From positions 930,001 to 994,000 of the forward strand of contig NZ_PVBS01000002.1 in NCBI RefSeq assembly GCF_002980575.1: a DNA stretch of 64,000 bases, given 5' to 3'. This stretch comes from Sphingobacterium gobiense. Lineage in GTDB: Bacteria; Bacteroidota; Bacteroidia; Sphingobacteriales; Sphingobacteriaceae. Positions 8,346 through 17,281 of this stretch are shown in pieces. The notes below the pieces were generated by a model. It searched no databases, was not told the DNA's origin, and worked only from the letters and a program-made list of their open reading frames with translations. The translations under genes and the position numbers were made by a program. Position 1 is the stretch's first letter; each line of letters starts with the position of its first letter.

Positions 8346-10718
8346 ATGAAGTTAAAATATATACTGTTAAGTGGATTAATTTGTTTAGGAACGGCTCTTC
8401 ACGCACAGGTTTTACCCTATAAGAATAGTCAATTGCCTATCGAAGACCGGGTCCAGGACCTAATAGGACGCATGACCGTGGAGGAGAAAGTAGGACAGCT
8501 TTCCAAACTGTTAGGATGGGAGATGTATGTGAAAGATGCGGCAGGCATACGGGTTAGCGATAAACTAAAAGATGCTGTTAAAAAACAGCACATCGGACTC
8601 CTATGGGCTACTTTGCGCGCTGATCCGTGGACACAAAAAACGCTGGAAAATGGCTTAAGTCCAGAGGAGGCCGCAAGAGCGACGAATGCGATACAGCGTT
8701 ATATGGTGGATAGTACGCGCTTGGGAATTCCGTTGCTTTTATCGGAGGAGGCGCCGCACGGTCACATGGCCATTGGCGCGACGGTGTTTCCAACGGCGAT
8801 CGGGCAGGCGAGCACGTGGAACCCTGATCTCATAGCGCAGATGGCAAGAGTGATTGCTACCGAGACTTACGCGGTAGGTGGTAAAAATGGCTATGGTCCG
8901 GTATTGGATTTGGCGCGGGATCCACGTTGGTCACGCACGGAAGAATCTTATGGAGAGGATCCTTATCTCGTTGGGCAGATGGGGAAAGCTATGGTAAAAG
9001 GATTTCAAGGTGATGTTGCAGGCGCTGAGGAGAAAATAATAGCTACGCTGAAGCATTTTGTCGCATATGGCGTTCCCGAAGGTGGCCATAATGGGGGGAG
9101 TGTAAGTGTTGGTGAAAGGGCTTTGCTTCAAAGCTTTTTGCCGCCATTTGAACAGGCGGTAAAAGCCGGTGCGGGATCTATAATGACCGCTTATAATTCC
9201 GTTGATGGAGTCCCTTGTTCATCCAATCCTTGGTTGTTAGACGAAATTCTGCGGCAGCAATGGGGCTTTAAAGGATTCGTGGTATCGGATCTGTTGAGTA
9301 TCTCTGGCCTGACCGGTAGCCACGCCACCGCGGAAGATGCGGTTGACGCGGCAAAACAAAGCATCGAAGCCGGGTTGGATGTGGATTTAAGTGGTTCGGG
9401 TTTTGGAGATAATTTATTGAAAGCTGTAAAATCGGGACAAGTAGATATGCAATACGTGGACCGTGCCGTTGCACGCCTCTTATATCAAAAGTTCGCCCTC
9501 GGTCTCTTCGAACGACCTTATGTCGACGAGCATCTAGTAGTACAAAAGGTCGCAACTTCGGAACATACGGCTATGGCGAGACAGGTTGCCCGGGAGGCTA
9601 TTGTCCTGTTAAAGAATGAATCCAATCTTTTACCACTGAGCAAGACCTTGAGTCGGATTGCCGTAATCGGTCCCAATGCCCATAATATATATAACCAGTT
9701 AGGCGACTACACGGCGCCGCAGCCGGAAGAAAAAATAAAAACAGTATTGGAAGGTGTGCGTGCTGCGGTATCGACGAATACGTATGTGGATTATGTGAAA
9801 GGGTGTGCGATCCGTGATACGAGTGCGACGGATGTTGCGTCTGCTGTAAAGGCTGCCGAATTGGCTGATGTGGCGATTGTCGTATTGGGTGGTTCCAGTG
9901 CGCGGGATTTTAAGACCTCCTATCAGGCCACGGGAGCCGCTAATGTCGACAGTGCCGCACCGTCTATCAGCGATATGGAAAGTGGGGAAGGGTTTGACCG
10001 TGCGACACTGGATTTATTGGGAGACCAGCTACCTTTGCTGCAGGCCATCGTGGCTACGGGTAAACCGGTCGTGTTGGTCACTATTATGGGAAGGCCATTG
10101 ATCCTCAATTGGGCAGCAGAACATGTTCCGGCGATTGTAAATGCCTGGTATCCGGGACAGGAGGGGGGAATAGCTATTGCAAATGTGCTGTTCGGCGATT
10201 ATAATCCGGCAGGCAGGTTGCCGATTTCGGTTGCACGTTCTGTTGGGCAGCTACCCGTATATTACAATCACCTGAAACCAAAGCACCATGATTATGTCGA
10301 GATTGATGCAAAACCACTATATGCTTTCGGCTACGGTTTAAGCTACACCGAGTTTGCTTACGGTAATTTACAGGTAGCGGTCATAGAAGGGGACGATGAC
10401 TTTAGGTGTTCTATCCGATTTGACGTGAAAAATGTTGGAGATAGAGACGGGGAGGAAGTGGCGCAAATCTATGTGATGGATGAGGTAAGCAGTGTGGTTA
10501 CGCCGGTTAAGCAACTGAAAAGATTTTCTCGTCAGTCTATAAAAAAGGGAGATACCCAGTCATTTATTTTTGAACTGACGAAGGAGGATTTGAAGTTGTG
10601 GGGAGCTGGCCGGAAATGGAAAACGGAGAAGGGAAGGTTTAAGGTGCTTGTTGGGCCGGCCTCGGATAATACGCCGTTGACAGGTATGTTCGAATTGGAA
10701 AAGGATTATATATTTTAA
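8346..10718 (+). CDS. GH3 family beta-glycosidase (beta-glucosidase/beta-xylosidase type)
   Basis: The start at 8346 gives a signal peptide (MKLKYILLSGLICLGTALHAQ) ending in an AxA-type site; the frame is open further upstream but overlaps GH92. The product is 790 aa, the normal size for a three-domain GH3 enzyme: an N-terminal barrel with the DPRWSR and TLKHFVAYG motifs, a nucleophile Asp at about residue 315 in GFVVSDL, an alpha/beta sandwich (ARQVAREAIVLLKNE), and a C-terminal fibronectin-III-like domain. Most GH3 enzymes have Trp after the SD pair; here it is Leu. It hydrolyses terminal beta-linked sugars, and the exact sugar cannot be read. The start is 22 bases after the GH92 stop, in one operon. 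Confidence 0.9.
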   Translation: MKLKYILLSGLICLGTALHAQVLPYKNSQLPIEDRVQDLIGRMTVEEKVGQLSKLLGWEMYVKDAAGIRVSDKLKDAVKKQHIGLLWATLRADPWTQKTLENGLSPEEAARATNAIQRYMVDSTRLGIPLLLSEEAPHGHMAIGATVFPTAIGQASTWNPDLIAQMARVIATETYAVGGKNGYGPVLDLARDPRWSRTEESYGEDPYLVGQMGKAMVKGFQGDVAGAEEKIIATLKHFVAYGVPEGGHNGGSVSVGERALLQSFLPPFEQAVKAGAGSIMTAYNSVDGVPCSSNPWLLDEILRQQWGFKGFVVSDLLSISGLTGSHATAEDAVDAAKQSIEAGLDVDLSGSGFGDNLLKAVKSGQVDMQYVDRAVARLLYQKFALGLFERPYVDEHLVVQKVATSEHTAMARQVAREAIVLLKNESNLLPLSKTLSRIAVIGPNAHNIYNQLGDYTAPQPEEKIKTVLEGVRAAVSTNTYVDYVKGCAIRDTSATDVASAVKAAELADVAIVVLGGSSARDFKTSYQATGAANVDSAAPSISDMESGEGFDRATLDLLGDQLPLLQAIVATGKPVVLVTIMGRPLILNWAAEHVPAIVNAWYPGQEGGIAIANVLFGDYNPAGRLPISVARSVGQLPVYYNHLKPKHHDYVEIDAKPLYAFGYGLSYTEFAYGNLQVAVIEGDDDFRCSIRFDVKNVGDRDGEEVAQIYVMDEVSSVVTPVKQLKRFSRQSIKKGDTQSFIFELTKEDLKLWGAGRKWKTEKGRFKVLVGPASDNTPLTGMFELEKDYIF

Positions 10719-10722
10719 GGTC

Positions 10723-11823
10723 ATGCAGTTACGAGGGTTACTCAGTAGTATTTCCATTTTATTATCGATATCGGGGCTATATGCCCAGATAAATCTAGCT
10801 CAAGTTGAAGATATGCAAGCTTCGCCGCGACGCTACGGGGTGATGAAGACCAATATGCCCATTGCAATAGATGGCAAGGATGATGAAAAGGCTTGGGATC
10901 TTGCTCCGTGGACCGAAGCGTTTGTCGATATCGAAGGTGACGTAAAGGCGGCTCCCCTATATACGACAAAAGTCAAAATGTTGTGGGATGACGAGCATCT
11001 ATTTATTTATGCAAGAATGGAAGAACCCCATGTTTGGGGATATTTGACCAAACGTGATACGATTATCTACCATGACAACGATTTTGAAATCTTTATAAAA
11101 CCGTTTGAGCAACCGTCTTTTTACTACGAGATAGAGGTTAACCCCCTGAACACGATTTTGGATCTGGCGATGCCCAAACCTTATCGGTTTGGAGGTGATG
11201 CACTTATACATTGGGACGTCAAGAATCTGAAGTCAGCCGTACATGTGGAAGGAACGTTAAATGATCCAGATGATACGGATCAATATTGGTCTATTGAAAT
11301 GGCAATTCCTTTTAATTCCCTAACTACTTTCAGTAGAAAAGCTATTCCGAAGCTCGGTGATTATTGGAGGATTAATTTTTCGCGCGTGCAATGGCAACAC
11401 GAGATCCGTAACGGTAAATATTCCAGAAAGGAAAAAAATGGTAGACGTTTACCAGAAGATAATTGGGTTTGGTCGCCAATCGGGGTGATCAATATGCATT
11501 ATCCGGAACGGTGGGGATATCTGAAGTTTATCGATTCTGCTGATACGGAAGTTGCGTTACCTCGATCTTATGCCGCAGAAAAAGCCGCGTGGAATATTTT
11601 TTACCTGCAGCAGTTGTACAAACAAGAGCATAAACATTTTGCTGCTGATATCGGGGAGCTAAATGGGCGTCAACGTTTGCTGGATATGGATCGGACAGAT
11701 TTGATTTATGAAATCTTTTCTAATCGTCGTGAAGCAGCATATGTTGTAGAAGTAAAGGACTTAAAGCTTGGTCTTACGGTGACATTGGATAATTTCGGAC
11801 ATTACACCATTAACTATGAATAG
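10723..11823 (+). CDS. Secreted CBM9/DOMON-like carbohydrate-binding protein
   Basis: After a signal peptide (MQLRGLLSSISILLSISGLYAQ) the protein has the typical CBM9-like pattern: IAIDGKDDEKAWDLAPWTEAF, then KVKMLWDDEHLFIYARMEEP, then HDNDFEIFIKP, and later WSIEMAIPFNSL. Family members bind sugars and are often fused to or encoded beside glycoside hydrolases; I see no catalytic motif. The gene starts 4 bases after the GH3 stop and its own stop overlaps the next start by 8 bases, so it is translated as part of the same operon. It probably binds or presents the glycan attacked by its neighbours. Confidence 0.85.
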   Translation: MQLRGLLSSISILLSISGLYAQINLAQVEDMQASPRRYGVMKTNMPIAIDGKDDEKAWDLAPWTEAFVDIEGDVKAAPLYTTKVKMLWDDEHLFIYARMEEPHVWGYLTKRDTIIYHDNDFEIFIKPFEQPSFYYEIEVNPLNTILDLAMPKPYRFGGDALIHWDVKNLKSAVHVEGTLNDPDDTDQYWSIEMAIPFNSLTTFSRKAIPKLGDYWRINFSRVQWQHEIRNGKYSRKEKNGRRLPEDNWVWSPIGVINMHYPERWGYLKFIDSADTEVALPRSYAAEKAAWNIFYLQQLYKQEHKHFAADIGELNGRQRLLDMDRTDLIYEIFSNRREAAYVVEVKDLKLGLTVTLDNFGHYTINYE

Positions 11824-12892
11824 CAGAAGAAATTTTATTAAGACAGCGGGTTTAGGAATGGCTGCATTACAATTAAAGCCTGCTGATTTGTGGAGCGCTG
11901 ACAATAGTAACCCACTATTATTTGACTTTTGGCTTTGGGTAAGGCCGCAGAACAGTGATACGACAGAACAGCTAAAAAAGCGATATCAAAGCTATAAGGA
12001 AGCCGGAATCCGGGGACTATTTTTTGAAGATTACAGTAAACGACACTTCCAGCTGGCGAAAGAATATGGATTGGAAACCCATCGTTGGATGTGGACGATG
12101 AACCGAGGGGAAAAGGAACTGTTGGAACAACATCCGGAATATTATGCTGTTAACCGCTTAGGGCAATCGTGTGCAGACCAACCGCCCTATGTTGGGTATT
12201 ACCGTTTCTTATGTCCCTCGCATCCGGATGTTCCAAAATACTTGGAGGAAAAGGCAAGGGTGCAAATGGAAAAGGAAGATGTAGATGGCTTGCACCTGGA
12301 CTATATCCGCTACCCCGATGTGGTTTTACCTGTTAACTTATGGCCGGATTATGATTTGGATCAATCTACCGAACTGCCCGCTTATGACTTTTGTTATAGT
12401 AAGTATAGTAAGGAGGCATTCCTGAAGGAAACGGGAATCGATATCAATAAGGTAGAACGGCCCGAGCAAAGTCCGTCTTGGCGATCTTTTCGTTATAGAC
12501 AAATCAATAAAGTGGTCAACCGCATTTGTGAAGTAGCGAAAGAATATAAAAAGCCTGTTACGGCAGCGGTATTCCCGACGCCGGATTTGGCTAGAAGGAT
12601 CGTGCGGCAGGACTGGACGAACTGGAATCTATCGGGCGTCTTTCCGATGATTTATCATGGCTTCTACAAAGAACCTGTACATTGGATCGGTACTGCTGTC
12701 GCCGAAGGTGTAGCGGGGATACACGGTAAATTTCCGCTATACGCCGGTTTGTATTTGCCAGATTTTAAAAATTTGGAGGAGTTGCGACAGGGGATTATGC
12801 TAGCGAAAGATAACGGCGCTGCCGGTGTGTCTTTGTTTGGCGAGTCGGATTTCGATCTAGCAACGATTGAACTGTTGCAGTCTTTGAGGTAA
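11816..12892 (+). CDS. GHL10/DUF187-type glycoside hydrolase-like protein with Tat-like signal
   Basis: The N-terminus SRRNFIKTAGLGMAAL is a twin-arginine-type signal. The mature part looks like a (beta/alpha)8 barrel of the GHL10 group (FAM10-like): FWLWVRP, an internal GIRGLFFEDYS, and the signature DGLHLDYIRYPD around residue 160, whose acidic residues sit where the catalytic groups of this clan lie. The substrate is unknown for most relatives. It overlaps the CBM9-like gene by 8 bases, which implies translational coupling, and it is the last gene of the plus-strand run. No strong terminator follows, but an imperfect hairpin is present at 13026-13065. Confidence 0.75.
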   Translation: MNSRRNFIKTAGLGMAALQLKPADLWSADNSNPLLFDFWLWVRPQNSDTTEQLKKRYQSYKEAGIRGLFFEDYSKRHFQLAKEYGLETHRWMWTMNRGEKELLEQHPEYYAVNRLGQSCADQPPYVGYYRFLCPSHPDVPKYLEEKARVQMEKEDVDGLHLDYIRYPDVVLPVNLWPDYDLDQSTELPAYDFCYSKYSKEAFLKETGIDINKVERPEQSPSWRSFRYRQINKVVNRICEVAKEYKKPVTAAVFPTPDLARRIVRQDWTNWNLSGVFPMIYHGFYKEPVHWIGTAVAEGVAGIHGKFPLYAGLYLPDFKNLEELRQGIMLAKDNGAAGVSLFGESDFDLATIELLQSLR

Positions 12893-13196
12893 TCCGAACG
12901 AAGTGTGCTTATGAACACCAAAATAAACGTTTGTCCATAAAGCTCTTCGCTTCAGATATTTGAAATAGGATAGTGCTAAGGATAGCCTTCTGCATACTTC
13001 GAATATTTGCATGCGACAATTAAAACTAAGGGAGGGTTCATGCAATTGTAGTATCCCTTCCTTAGCCTTCAAGGTCGCCTCCGGATGTTTTACAACTGTA
13101 CACACTCATCCTTGGTACTGCCCAAAATGTAAAACATACGAAGCGACGATTTTTTGCGCAACTTTTTTCTAAAAAAAGTTGTTTAAGAAAAGCCTT
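12893..13196. other. Intergenic gap between convergent operons, with an imperfect hairpin
   Basis: This 304-base gap separates two convergent glycan operons. It holds an 11-bp imperfect inverted repeat (CTAAGGGAGGG at 13026-13036 and CCCTTCCTTAG at 13055-13065, one G-T pair, 18-base loop) and an A/T hairpin at 13159-13181. A 53-codon frame (13011-13172) contains WYCPKCKTYEATIFC, which resembles a zinc-ribbon fragment, but I see no supporting context and do not call it a gene. The hairpin may end plus-strand transcription, or the gap may hold a decayed insertion. Confidence 0.4.
13159..13181 (-). terminator. A/T hairpin downstream of the second fucosidase gene
   Basis: CAACTTTTTT (13159-13168) and AAAAAAGTTG (13172-13181) can form a 10-bp stem with a 3-base loop, starting 16 bases past the minus-strand stop. 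Its low G+C content makes it a weak intrinsic terminator candidate. Confidence 0.35.
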
Positions 13197-14636
13197 TTAT
13201 TTCAATGTCAACTGAATGACGCTCGCATATCTCACATCCATTTTCGGAGCTTCAACAACCAACTTATCGTTGTTTTTCGACCATTTCACCTTCCCCTTAT
13301 AGCCTAAGACTTTTACATCTTTGACGTTGAAATTGTCAGATATGCTGAACTGGAATATTTCCGGTTGCTGATAGTCTTTACCCTCAGACAGATGAAATAC
13401 ATTTATTGTTTTATAATCTTTACTGCGCGTGTAATAGTAATCTCCTTCATGGTAAGGAGCAATGGCACGAGTCGCATAAATAGCGGATTCGTTAATTGCC
13501 ACCCAAGAAGACAACTCTCCTAAGCGGTCGTATGCGGCTTGATCAAAATCCCCATTAGGGCCGGGAGCGATATTTAGCAGATAGTTCCCGCCACGTGATA
13601 TAATCTTGGCCAATGTTTCTACGATTTTCTGTGTGGGTTTGTACTGATCGTTCGGGACATAGGAAAATGAATTTCCCATGGTGATGCAGCTTTCCCACGG
13701 GATATCGAGGGGGTGTTCGGGTATCGCCTGCTCTGGAGTGACATAGTTTTCCCATTCGCCAGGCACCGTGCGGTCGACGACGATGATCCCCGGTTGGTTT
13801 GTACGCGCCATATTTCCGATTCTGTCCATATCGATATCCTGTTCGACTTTGATGGTGCGTTGCCATTCGACGTTTTGATCGATCGTTTTGAAGGGCCTTA
13901 CCCAACCGCCATCCAACCAGAGGATGTCTACTTTTCCATAGTTGGATGTCAGTTCGTTTATCTGGTTATAGGTAAAGGTTTTGTATTTTTCCCAACGGTC
14001 AGGATATTTCAAGGGATCGTAGTTGACATTACGGTCTTTTGGTGGGAAATAGGACCACCAGTAATAATCCGTGTGCCAGTCGGGCTTAGAAAAATACGCT
14101 CCGATCTTAAATCCTTCATTTCGAAATGTAGAGAAAATTGCTTTCGTTACATCCGCTTTTGGGTTTGTGGAGAAAGGTGTGTTAGGCGACGTGATTTTGT
14201 AATCAGACTCTTTCGTGTCAAACATGGCAAAACCATCGTGGTGTTTTGTCGTGAAAACCACGTATTTCATTCCGGCTGCTTTTGCAGCATCAGCCCATTT
14301 TTGTGGGTTGAAATCAACTGGATTGAATGTTTTTTGTAGGTTCTCATAATTCTTCACATATTCAAAATAGGTTTCCCCGTGTTCGGGTTTACGCTGGGTC
14401 CAGCCCTCGTCTTCAGGGCATAGGCTCCAACTTTCAACAATCCCCCATTGGCTATACGTACCCCAATGCATGAAGAGGCCAAATTTCAGATCTTGCCAAG
14501 TTTCCAAGTTCTCAAGAACAGTGGGGTCAGTAGGCTTCTGGTAGCCTGCGGACACGTTGTGTTCTTGGGCATAGGTCGACAAGAAGCATAAACTAATGAA
14601 TAATAAAAGCAGATTTCTTTTTCGTGTATATGTCAT
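13197..14636 (-). CDS. GH29 alpha-L-fucosidase
   Basis: The 479-residue protein has a signal peptide ending STYAQ and a GH29 barrel: LKFGLFMHWGTYS, VVFTTKHHDGFAMFDT, and the nucleophile D242 in ILWLDGGW. The C-terminal ~90 residues form the usual small beta-sandwich. There is no metallo-beta-lactamase extension, unlike the other GH29 protein at 3324-5795. It removes terminal alpha-L-fucose from glycans in the periplasm. It is the last gene of the ROK-SusC-SusD-esterase-GH29 set on the minus strand, 35 bases after the esterase gene. Two unlike fucosidases in one locus suggest that differently linked fucose residues are targeted. Confidence 0.92.
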   Translation of the reverse strand: MTYTRKRNLLLLFISLCFLSTYAQEHNVSAGYQKPTDPTVLENLETWQDLKFGLFMHWGTYSQWGIVESWSLCPEDEGWTQRKPEHGETYFEYVKNYENLQKTFNPVDFNPQKWADAAKAAGMKYVVFTTKHHDGFAMFDTKESDYKITSPNTPFSTNPKADVTKAIFSTFRNEGFKIGAYFSKPDWHTDYYWWSYFPPKDRNVNYDPLKYPDRWEKYKTFTYNQINELTSNYGKVDILWLDGGWVRPFKTIDQNVEWQRTIKVEQDIDMDRIGNMARTNQPGIIVVDRTVPGEWENYVTPEQAIPEHPLDIPWESCITMGNSFSYVPNDQYKPTQKIVETLAKIISRGGNYLLNIAPGPNGDFDQAAYDRLGELSSWVAINESAIYATRAIAPYHEGDYYYTRSKDYKTINVFHLSEGKDYQQPEIFQFSISDNFNVKDVKVLGYKGKVKWSKNNDKLVVEAPKMDVRYASVIQLTLK

Positions 14637-14671
14637 TTTGTATATTCATTTAGGACGTTTCAAGATATAAA

Positions 14672-17221
14672 TTATTTAACTTCCCATTGATTGTTGTAGA
14701 ATCCCACATTTACAAGACCGTCAGATCCGCTTTTTAGCATATCAAAACGGAAGAACATGTAATCTGGGAAACCACTGGCTCCAGCAAAATATTGGTTGGC
14801 CGTGGCGGTCTGCATACCCTTGATGCCTGTGCCGGTTATTACGCCGACGGTATGTGTATCACTTTCCGCTTTTTTCCAGGTAAAATATCCGCCGAGATCA
14901 TTTCCTTTGTAGTATTCCGTGCCGACTGTAACACCCGTCGCATCGACAACTATTGGGCAATCGTTTAGTAATGCATACCAAGCCTTATTTGTTTTGGCAT
15001 TGCCAACTAGAATAATATTGTGATGGAGGTAGTTTTCTGCCTGAAACTCGTGATCTGGAATGATCTCGATAGATCCGTTACCCCGGTAATACCATGATTC
15101 AGCATCGTAGCGAGCTTTGGCTAGGGCCCATTTATTTTCTTCTTTGTTTCCATTGGTGCCGTATACGTAAACCATACGGTGATTGAAGGCTTCCTTAAAG
15201 ATTCCGTTCCGATGAGGCCCTTTATCGCTTTTTGACGGCTTCTCTAGAAGTTGCCAGGTGTTAGCTTTTTTTTGTAGAAAAATCGATGTGCTATTATCTT
15301 GACAGGTGTAGCTGAGCTTATTTAGACTATCTAGCAAAATCTGGACAGTCTGCCCTTTTTGGAAAATGCTTAAATCTAATTGTAACAGCTCAATATTGTC
15401 TGTTTTTCCCGTTATTTGGCTTTTCTCGACGTCGCGATGAAGGACAAGATGCGCGTAATCCAATGGCGTCTGCTGTTGCCATATAGATGCCCAATAATAC
15501 GTGGCGGAGATGTTTGGATTGGCCGTTTTGAAATCGATCGTATGAACGGCTGTGTCCACTTGGCGTTTATGCCACTTAAAATAATCAAATAGGGGTTTCC
15601 AGTCTACACTTTCGTCGCCGTACCAGTGCGATCCACCTGGATATTCGTAATAACTGAAGTTGGGGTGGAATTGCCCAAGCACCTCCCGCATTTGCCTTGC
15701 GTAATGTACTGGCACAGTGCGATCCGCGTCGCCGTGAAGCACATAAACCCCCAAGGGCTTATAATTGGTAGCGTAGGCAATCACATCACTTTGATTGCTG
15801 GCACGCAGCAAGGTATTCTCCATTTCGTTTCGCCCCTGTTCAGGGACGATACCGTCGGCAGATCCATAGCCTTTCAGCGTTGGGTAGCCGGCGCAGGGGG
15901 CGATTGCAGCCCATTTGTCCGGGTAGGTTGCCCCGAGAAACCAGGTGCCGTGTCCGCCCATAGAGTGGCCGGTGAGATATATACGTTGAGAGTCGGGCTG
16001 TAGCGTTTGCTTGGCAAGCGTAAGCACTTCCAAGGCATCAAGGCGTCCCCAATCTTCCCAATTGAATCCGCGTGGTCTACGGTTGGTTGGTGCGACCAGT
16101 GTTCCCCAATCTTTTGCTTTATAAGCCTGCGCCTGTCCAATCGCTTCGACACCGGCACCATGGACGGAGAAGAAAAGCGCATCGTTTGCTTTTTCACCTC
16201 CTATGGCGGGGTTTACGGCATAATATTGCACGCTGCCGTCGATTTCACTAATAAATGTGACACGATAGGGTTGATCGGCTTTCAGGGCACGTAAGCTGAC
16301 TTCCTGCTCATCCAATGTTTTGTTCTTTTGAGATAAGGTGATACGAGCAGTAATATTACCCATTTCGCTTATAGGTGATGTGTTAAGGGGGACCGCAATC
16401 TTTCGAGTACTACGAGGGGGAATTGAAGGGACTTCTGCAGTAGCCTGAACGCCATGAATCATGCTGTTTACCTGTAAATTTTTAAGTGTTTCCGCTGATG
16501 CGTTAACGACGACGATACCGGCTATCAGATTCCTTTGATTTTTCCCTAGCACAATATCGGGTAGCGTAGCGTCTTCTGTCTGGATGTATACAGGGCGAGT
16601 AGGGAACTGTAGCTGTGCACTTACCAGCGTACCTCGAATATAAAACGCATTGATTCCCTTTTTTAAGCGGATCGGTATGTTCATCCAACCCATACGGTAG
16701 GGATCGCCTGCATGGAGCTCACCATCGACAAGCACAGCGCTATTTCCCTTTATATTTAATACGGCATCTTGGATTTTTGAAGAATTGTATGTGATGTATA
16801 GATACCCGGTTCCGTATCCTCGCCGCTGAAATGATGTTGGCTGATTAGCCCTTGTTGCTGACACCCTTTCGATTCTTCCCGGCCCAGCAGGGTTGTTGGG
16901 ATTACGAAGATTACCCCCAGCGCCTGGTGAGGGACGGAAAAAACCGGATGTATCTGCTATTAACGGTATCCAGGTTGATTGTTCGGAATCTAGTTCGCCT
17001 TGTATATTTTGTCCTGCTTTTGGCTTGCTAACAATATTGTTATAGTAATTCCAAAGAAACTCGTCCGTATAAATGGCCTCCCGTCCATAAGTATGGGGGA
17101 GAGGCAGGTAGAGCGCTTCTTTGAAAGGGTAAGTGCTCTGTGCATATGTTAAGAGGGGAAAGAGGCTGCTACAAATGATAAATAGGTAGCTAATAGACAG
17201 TATATGTTTTTTCTTAGCCAT
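14672..17221 (-). CDS. Secreted alpha/beta-hydrolase (prolyl-oligopeptidase-like esterase)
   Basis: A signal peptide (LLTYAQ) is followed by an N-terminal beta-rich region of ~310 residues, then an alpha/beta-hydrolase domain with nucleophile S420 in LTGHSMGGHGTW, acid D500 in HGDADRTVP and His532 in PGGSHWYG. A further ~300-residue C-terminal region is present and I do not recognise it. The Ser-Asp-His order and spacing match carbohydrate esterases and prolyl-oligopeptidase-like hydrolases of glycan loci, which remove acetyl or other acyl groups. The gene follows SusD but a strong terminator-like hairpin lies between them, so its expression may be lower than that of susCD or may have its own start. 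Confidence 0.82.
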   Translation of the reverse strand: MAKKKHILSISYLFIICSSLFPLLTYAQSTYPFKEALYLPLPHTYGREAIYTDEFLWNYYNNIVSKPKAGQNIQGELDSEQSTWIPLIADTSGFFRPSPGAGGNLRNPNNPAGPGRIERVSATRANQPTSFQRRGYGTGYLYITYNSSKIQDAVLNIKGNSAVLVDGELHAGDPYRMGWMNIPIRLKKGINAFYIRGTLVSAQLQFPTRPVYIQTEDATLPDIVLGKNQRNLIAGIVVVNASAETLKNLQVNSMIHGVQATAEVPSIPPRSTRKIAVPLNTSPISEMGNITARITLSQKNKTLDEQEVSLRALKADQPYRVTFISEIDGSVQYYAVNPAIGGEKANDALFFSVHGAGVEAIGQAQAYKAKDWGTLVAPTNRRPRGFNWEDWGRLDALEVLTLAKQTLQPDSQRIYLTGHSMGGHGTWFLGATYPDKWAAIAPCAGYPTLKGYGSADGIVPEQGRNEMENTLLRASNQSDVIAYATNYKPLGVYVLHGDADRTVPVHYARQMREVLGQFHPNFSYYEYPGGSHWYGDESVDWKPLFDYFKWHKRQVDTAVHTIDFKTANPNISATYYWASIWQQQTPLDYAHLVLHRDVEKSQITGKTDNIELLQLDLSIFQKGQTVQILLDSLNKLSYTCQDNSTSIFLQKKANTWQLLEKPSKSDKGPHRNGIFKEAFNHRMVYVYGTNGNKEENKWALAKARYDAESWYYRGNGSIEIIPDHEFQAENYLHHNIILVGNAKTNKAWYALLNDCPIVVDATGVTVGTEYYKGNDLGGYFTWKKAESDTHTVGVITGTGIKGMQTATANQYFAGASGFPDYMFFRFDMLKSGSDGLVNVGFYNNQWEVK

Positions 17222-17240
17222 AGTTTATAAAATGTCAATA

Positions 17241-17272
17241 GTAAAAGAGCCTGATTTTACAGGCTCTTTTAC
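17241..17272 (-). terminator. Strong hairpin between the SusD-like and esterase genes
   Basis: GTAAAAGAGCCTG (17241-17253) and CAGGCTCTTTTAC (17260-17272) form a perfect 13-bp stem with a 6-base loop. On the minus strand it is followed by a T-rich tract. It lies in the 60-base gap after the SusD-like gene and could terminate or attenuate transcription into the esterase and fucosidase genes. Confidence 0.75.
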
Positions 17273-17281
17273 TTAATCGTT

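Noticed and set aside
13011..13172. 53-codon frame with WYCPKC and several Cys
   Set aside because: It overlaps an inverted repeat and an A/T hairpin, has no promoter or partner, and similar length frames occur by chance on the other strand. Not called as a gene.
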